From Thamnaconus septentrionalis (taxonomy: Eukaryota > Chordata > Actinopteri > Tetraodontiformes > Monacanthidae): a stretch of 64,000 nucleotides of DNA. A model generated the notes under the pieces. It did no database searches. It had not been told where the DNA came from and saw only the letters and a list, made by a program, of their open reading frames with translations. Numbering within the stretch: the stretch's first letter is position 1; the number at the start of each line of letters is the position of its first letter. This document shows positions 62,320-64,000 of the stretch, piece after piece. The position numbers and the translations under genes were made by a program. Where the stretch lies: contig CM020512.1 in assembly GCA_009823395.1 (NCBI GenBank), positions 13,706,905 through 13,770,904 of the forward strand, in the 5' to 3' direction.

Positions 62320-63360
62320 TTTACGCCTTTTAAACCAAAATAGATGAAACCTTTTAACGACAGTCGTTCACAGCCATGAAAAACACGAGGTGCTCCGTAA
62401 CTATAGAAACTCAGCAGGAAATGTATTCAAGACGCAGACAGATGCACGTAGATAAACAATAAATAAACAATTCCAATTGGAGCGCCCTTGGACACACACA
62501 CACTCACTATTGTTTTTCCCCTTGCCTGATGCAATGGGTTGAAGCTGTTGATCAGCTGCGTGGTTAACGCAGGACAAACAACAAGTCTCGCCCGGCGGGC
62601 AGCGTACCTGCTTCAGCCCGCGTAAACATTTTGCTGTCCTGTCTGCCGCCGACGTACAGAAGGAGTTAATAATTAAAGAACATTTGCGTCAGAGGACCCC
62701 GGACCATTTATAGCCACAAATGGTTTTATATTTGTATTCGATGGCTGGGGGGAGATGATGCTCCTCGGCACTGAAGCGGCAAGACGATGCAGATGGTAAC
62801 GGAACAGGACAGGAGATATGGCATATGCATAATGCACAAGGGAAGGAACGCCAATGGATGTATGATTAATACGAAACCAAAAACATGTGACAGGAGGTTC
62901 AGGCTGAGGGGGCGTGACTGCCAAGTGTGTAACCAGACAGCAGTGGCAAAGACCCGCAGGGCGTCAGCTACCAGACAGTCGGGATGACCCCATTGACTTT
63001 CCACGGCTGATAATTTTGTCTGTTTATTTTAATTTGCGGTCATATTTCCAGCAGGATGTGTCACTTTTTTGATGGAACTCATTATTTTAGATCATAAAAA
63101 CATGCGCTTGTACACTTACACACAAATGTTATACACACACCGGCCACTAAAATAAATGTGCTTTAACATTTTTGTTATGAAATGCAACTTCAGTGTTTTG
63201 AAATGTAATCTGTGGATTTCTTGTTGGATTTAAGGTCTTGATACAAACAAGTGAGTTCTGGATTGATGTTCTTACGACATTCCCACAGGCCACAATGACT
63301 GTTTTAGTGTTTGTAGGTGGCGCTAGAGAGCAAATACTGTTTCTGGCTCAGTTTCTGTTA

Positions 63361-63428
63361 TATAATAATAATAATAATAATGATGATGATAATAATAATG
63401 ATAATCATAATAATAATAATAATAATAA
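63361..63428. repeat. (AAT)n/(GAT)n microsatellite
   Basis: A compound trinucleotide repeat of AAT with interspersed GAT units, about 68 bp. Confidence 0.95.
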
Positions 63429-64000
63429 GAGGAAGACGAAGAAGACATAACAGAAAGACTTTATGGTCTTGGTCTTTACAACCTGGCTCCAGGCTCGGCT
63501 GCCTCGATCCCTCGTAAATCTCCAAGAGCGCCACTCTGGAGCAATGCTTATTCCTCTGCTTCCTTTCATGAGCTACTGCTGAAAATGAACACCAAAACTG
63601 TCCTCTCCATGTGTTACGTGGGAACAGAAGATGGCTCGTTAATTTGTGCGTTCACCTCCACACCTACATTCTGCAGGTCACGATGACGAAGTCTCATGAT
63701 TCCGATGCTCGGCTAGTTTCTCCGCCGTCCGGTTGCCATGCCTGCTATCAGACCCACTCACATAAATTCAGCAAACGGACTGGAGGCCCTGTGATCCCGC
63801 AGCTACTGCAGGGTTATCTTGCTAACTAGAAGACTTCAATCGATAGCCAGGCTGTGGCTGATTCTGCCCAAATGAAACTGTCAGACTTTCCAGCCACAAG
63901 ACGAGTGCCAGCGTGTTTCATAACAGTGAATTAGCACAAACACAAAAATCGTCTTGAGCCTGCAAAATGAAAATGCTGCCTCACTGTAACTTATAATGGG

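Larger units (their letters stand above)
59901..64000. other. non-coding stretch to window end
   Basis: No supported gene. It contains low-complexity tracts listed separately and a moderately CpG-rich part at 61080-61240 and 61560-61860 without a convincing reading frame. Confidence 0.4.

Overview
The window is nuclear DNA of a teleost fish. The evidence is short vertebrate-style introns with GT-AG borders, a Rex3 retrotransposon, V-SINE (DANA/HE1-like) copies, many (CA)n and (CT)n microsatellites, and gene models that match vertebrate proteins. There is no sign of prokaryotic organisation.

The left third (1-22.4 kb) is gene-dense. The first ~570 bp look like the 3' end of a plus-strand gene with polyadenylation signals. 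A minus-strand gene (1494-4924) encodes the cytoplasmic phosphatase domain of a receptor-type (R3-like, perhaps ptprv-like) protein tyrosine phosphatase; no ectodomain exons were found. Next is plus-strand pphln1 (periphilin-1, the HUSH-complex subunit), seven coding exons from 7401 to 12495. Convergent to it on the minus strand is prickle1 (PET plus three LIM domains, planar cell polarity), with coding exons from 21323 down to 15230. pphln1 and prickle1 are also neighbours in mammals. The prickle1 reading frame is broken by an apparent 2-nt deletion about 60 codons before its CaaX prenylation motif. At 22366 a plus-strand signal-peptide-like first exon starts an unrecognised gene or transcript.

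The right two thirds (22.4-64 kb) are almost free of recognisable coding sequence. They hold a Rex3 element (34882-38234) with 13-bp target-site duplications, truncated SINE/LINE/LTR/MITE remnants, and a CpG-rich promoter-like region at 45.6-48.0 kb. That region carries a strong minus-strand splice donor, CAG and CT repeats, and a CRE/AP-1/CCAAT/TATA cluster. It is the best candidate for a distal prickle1 promoter with a non-coding first exon, possibly divergent. The remainder looks like introns or regulatory intergenic DNA of prickle1 and of whatever starts at 22.4 or 47.7 kb.

All exon borders were derived by eye from reading frame, splice consensus and family similarity. No alignment or transcript evidence was available.
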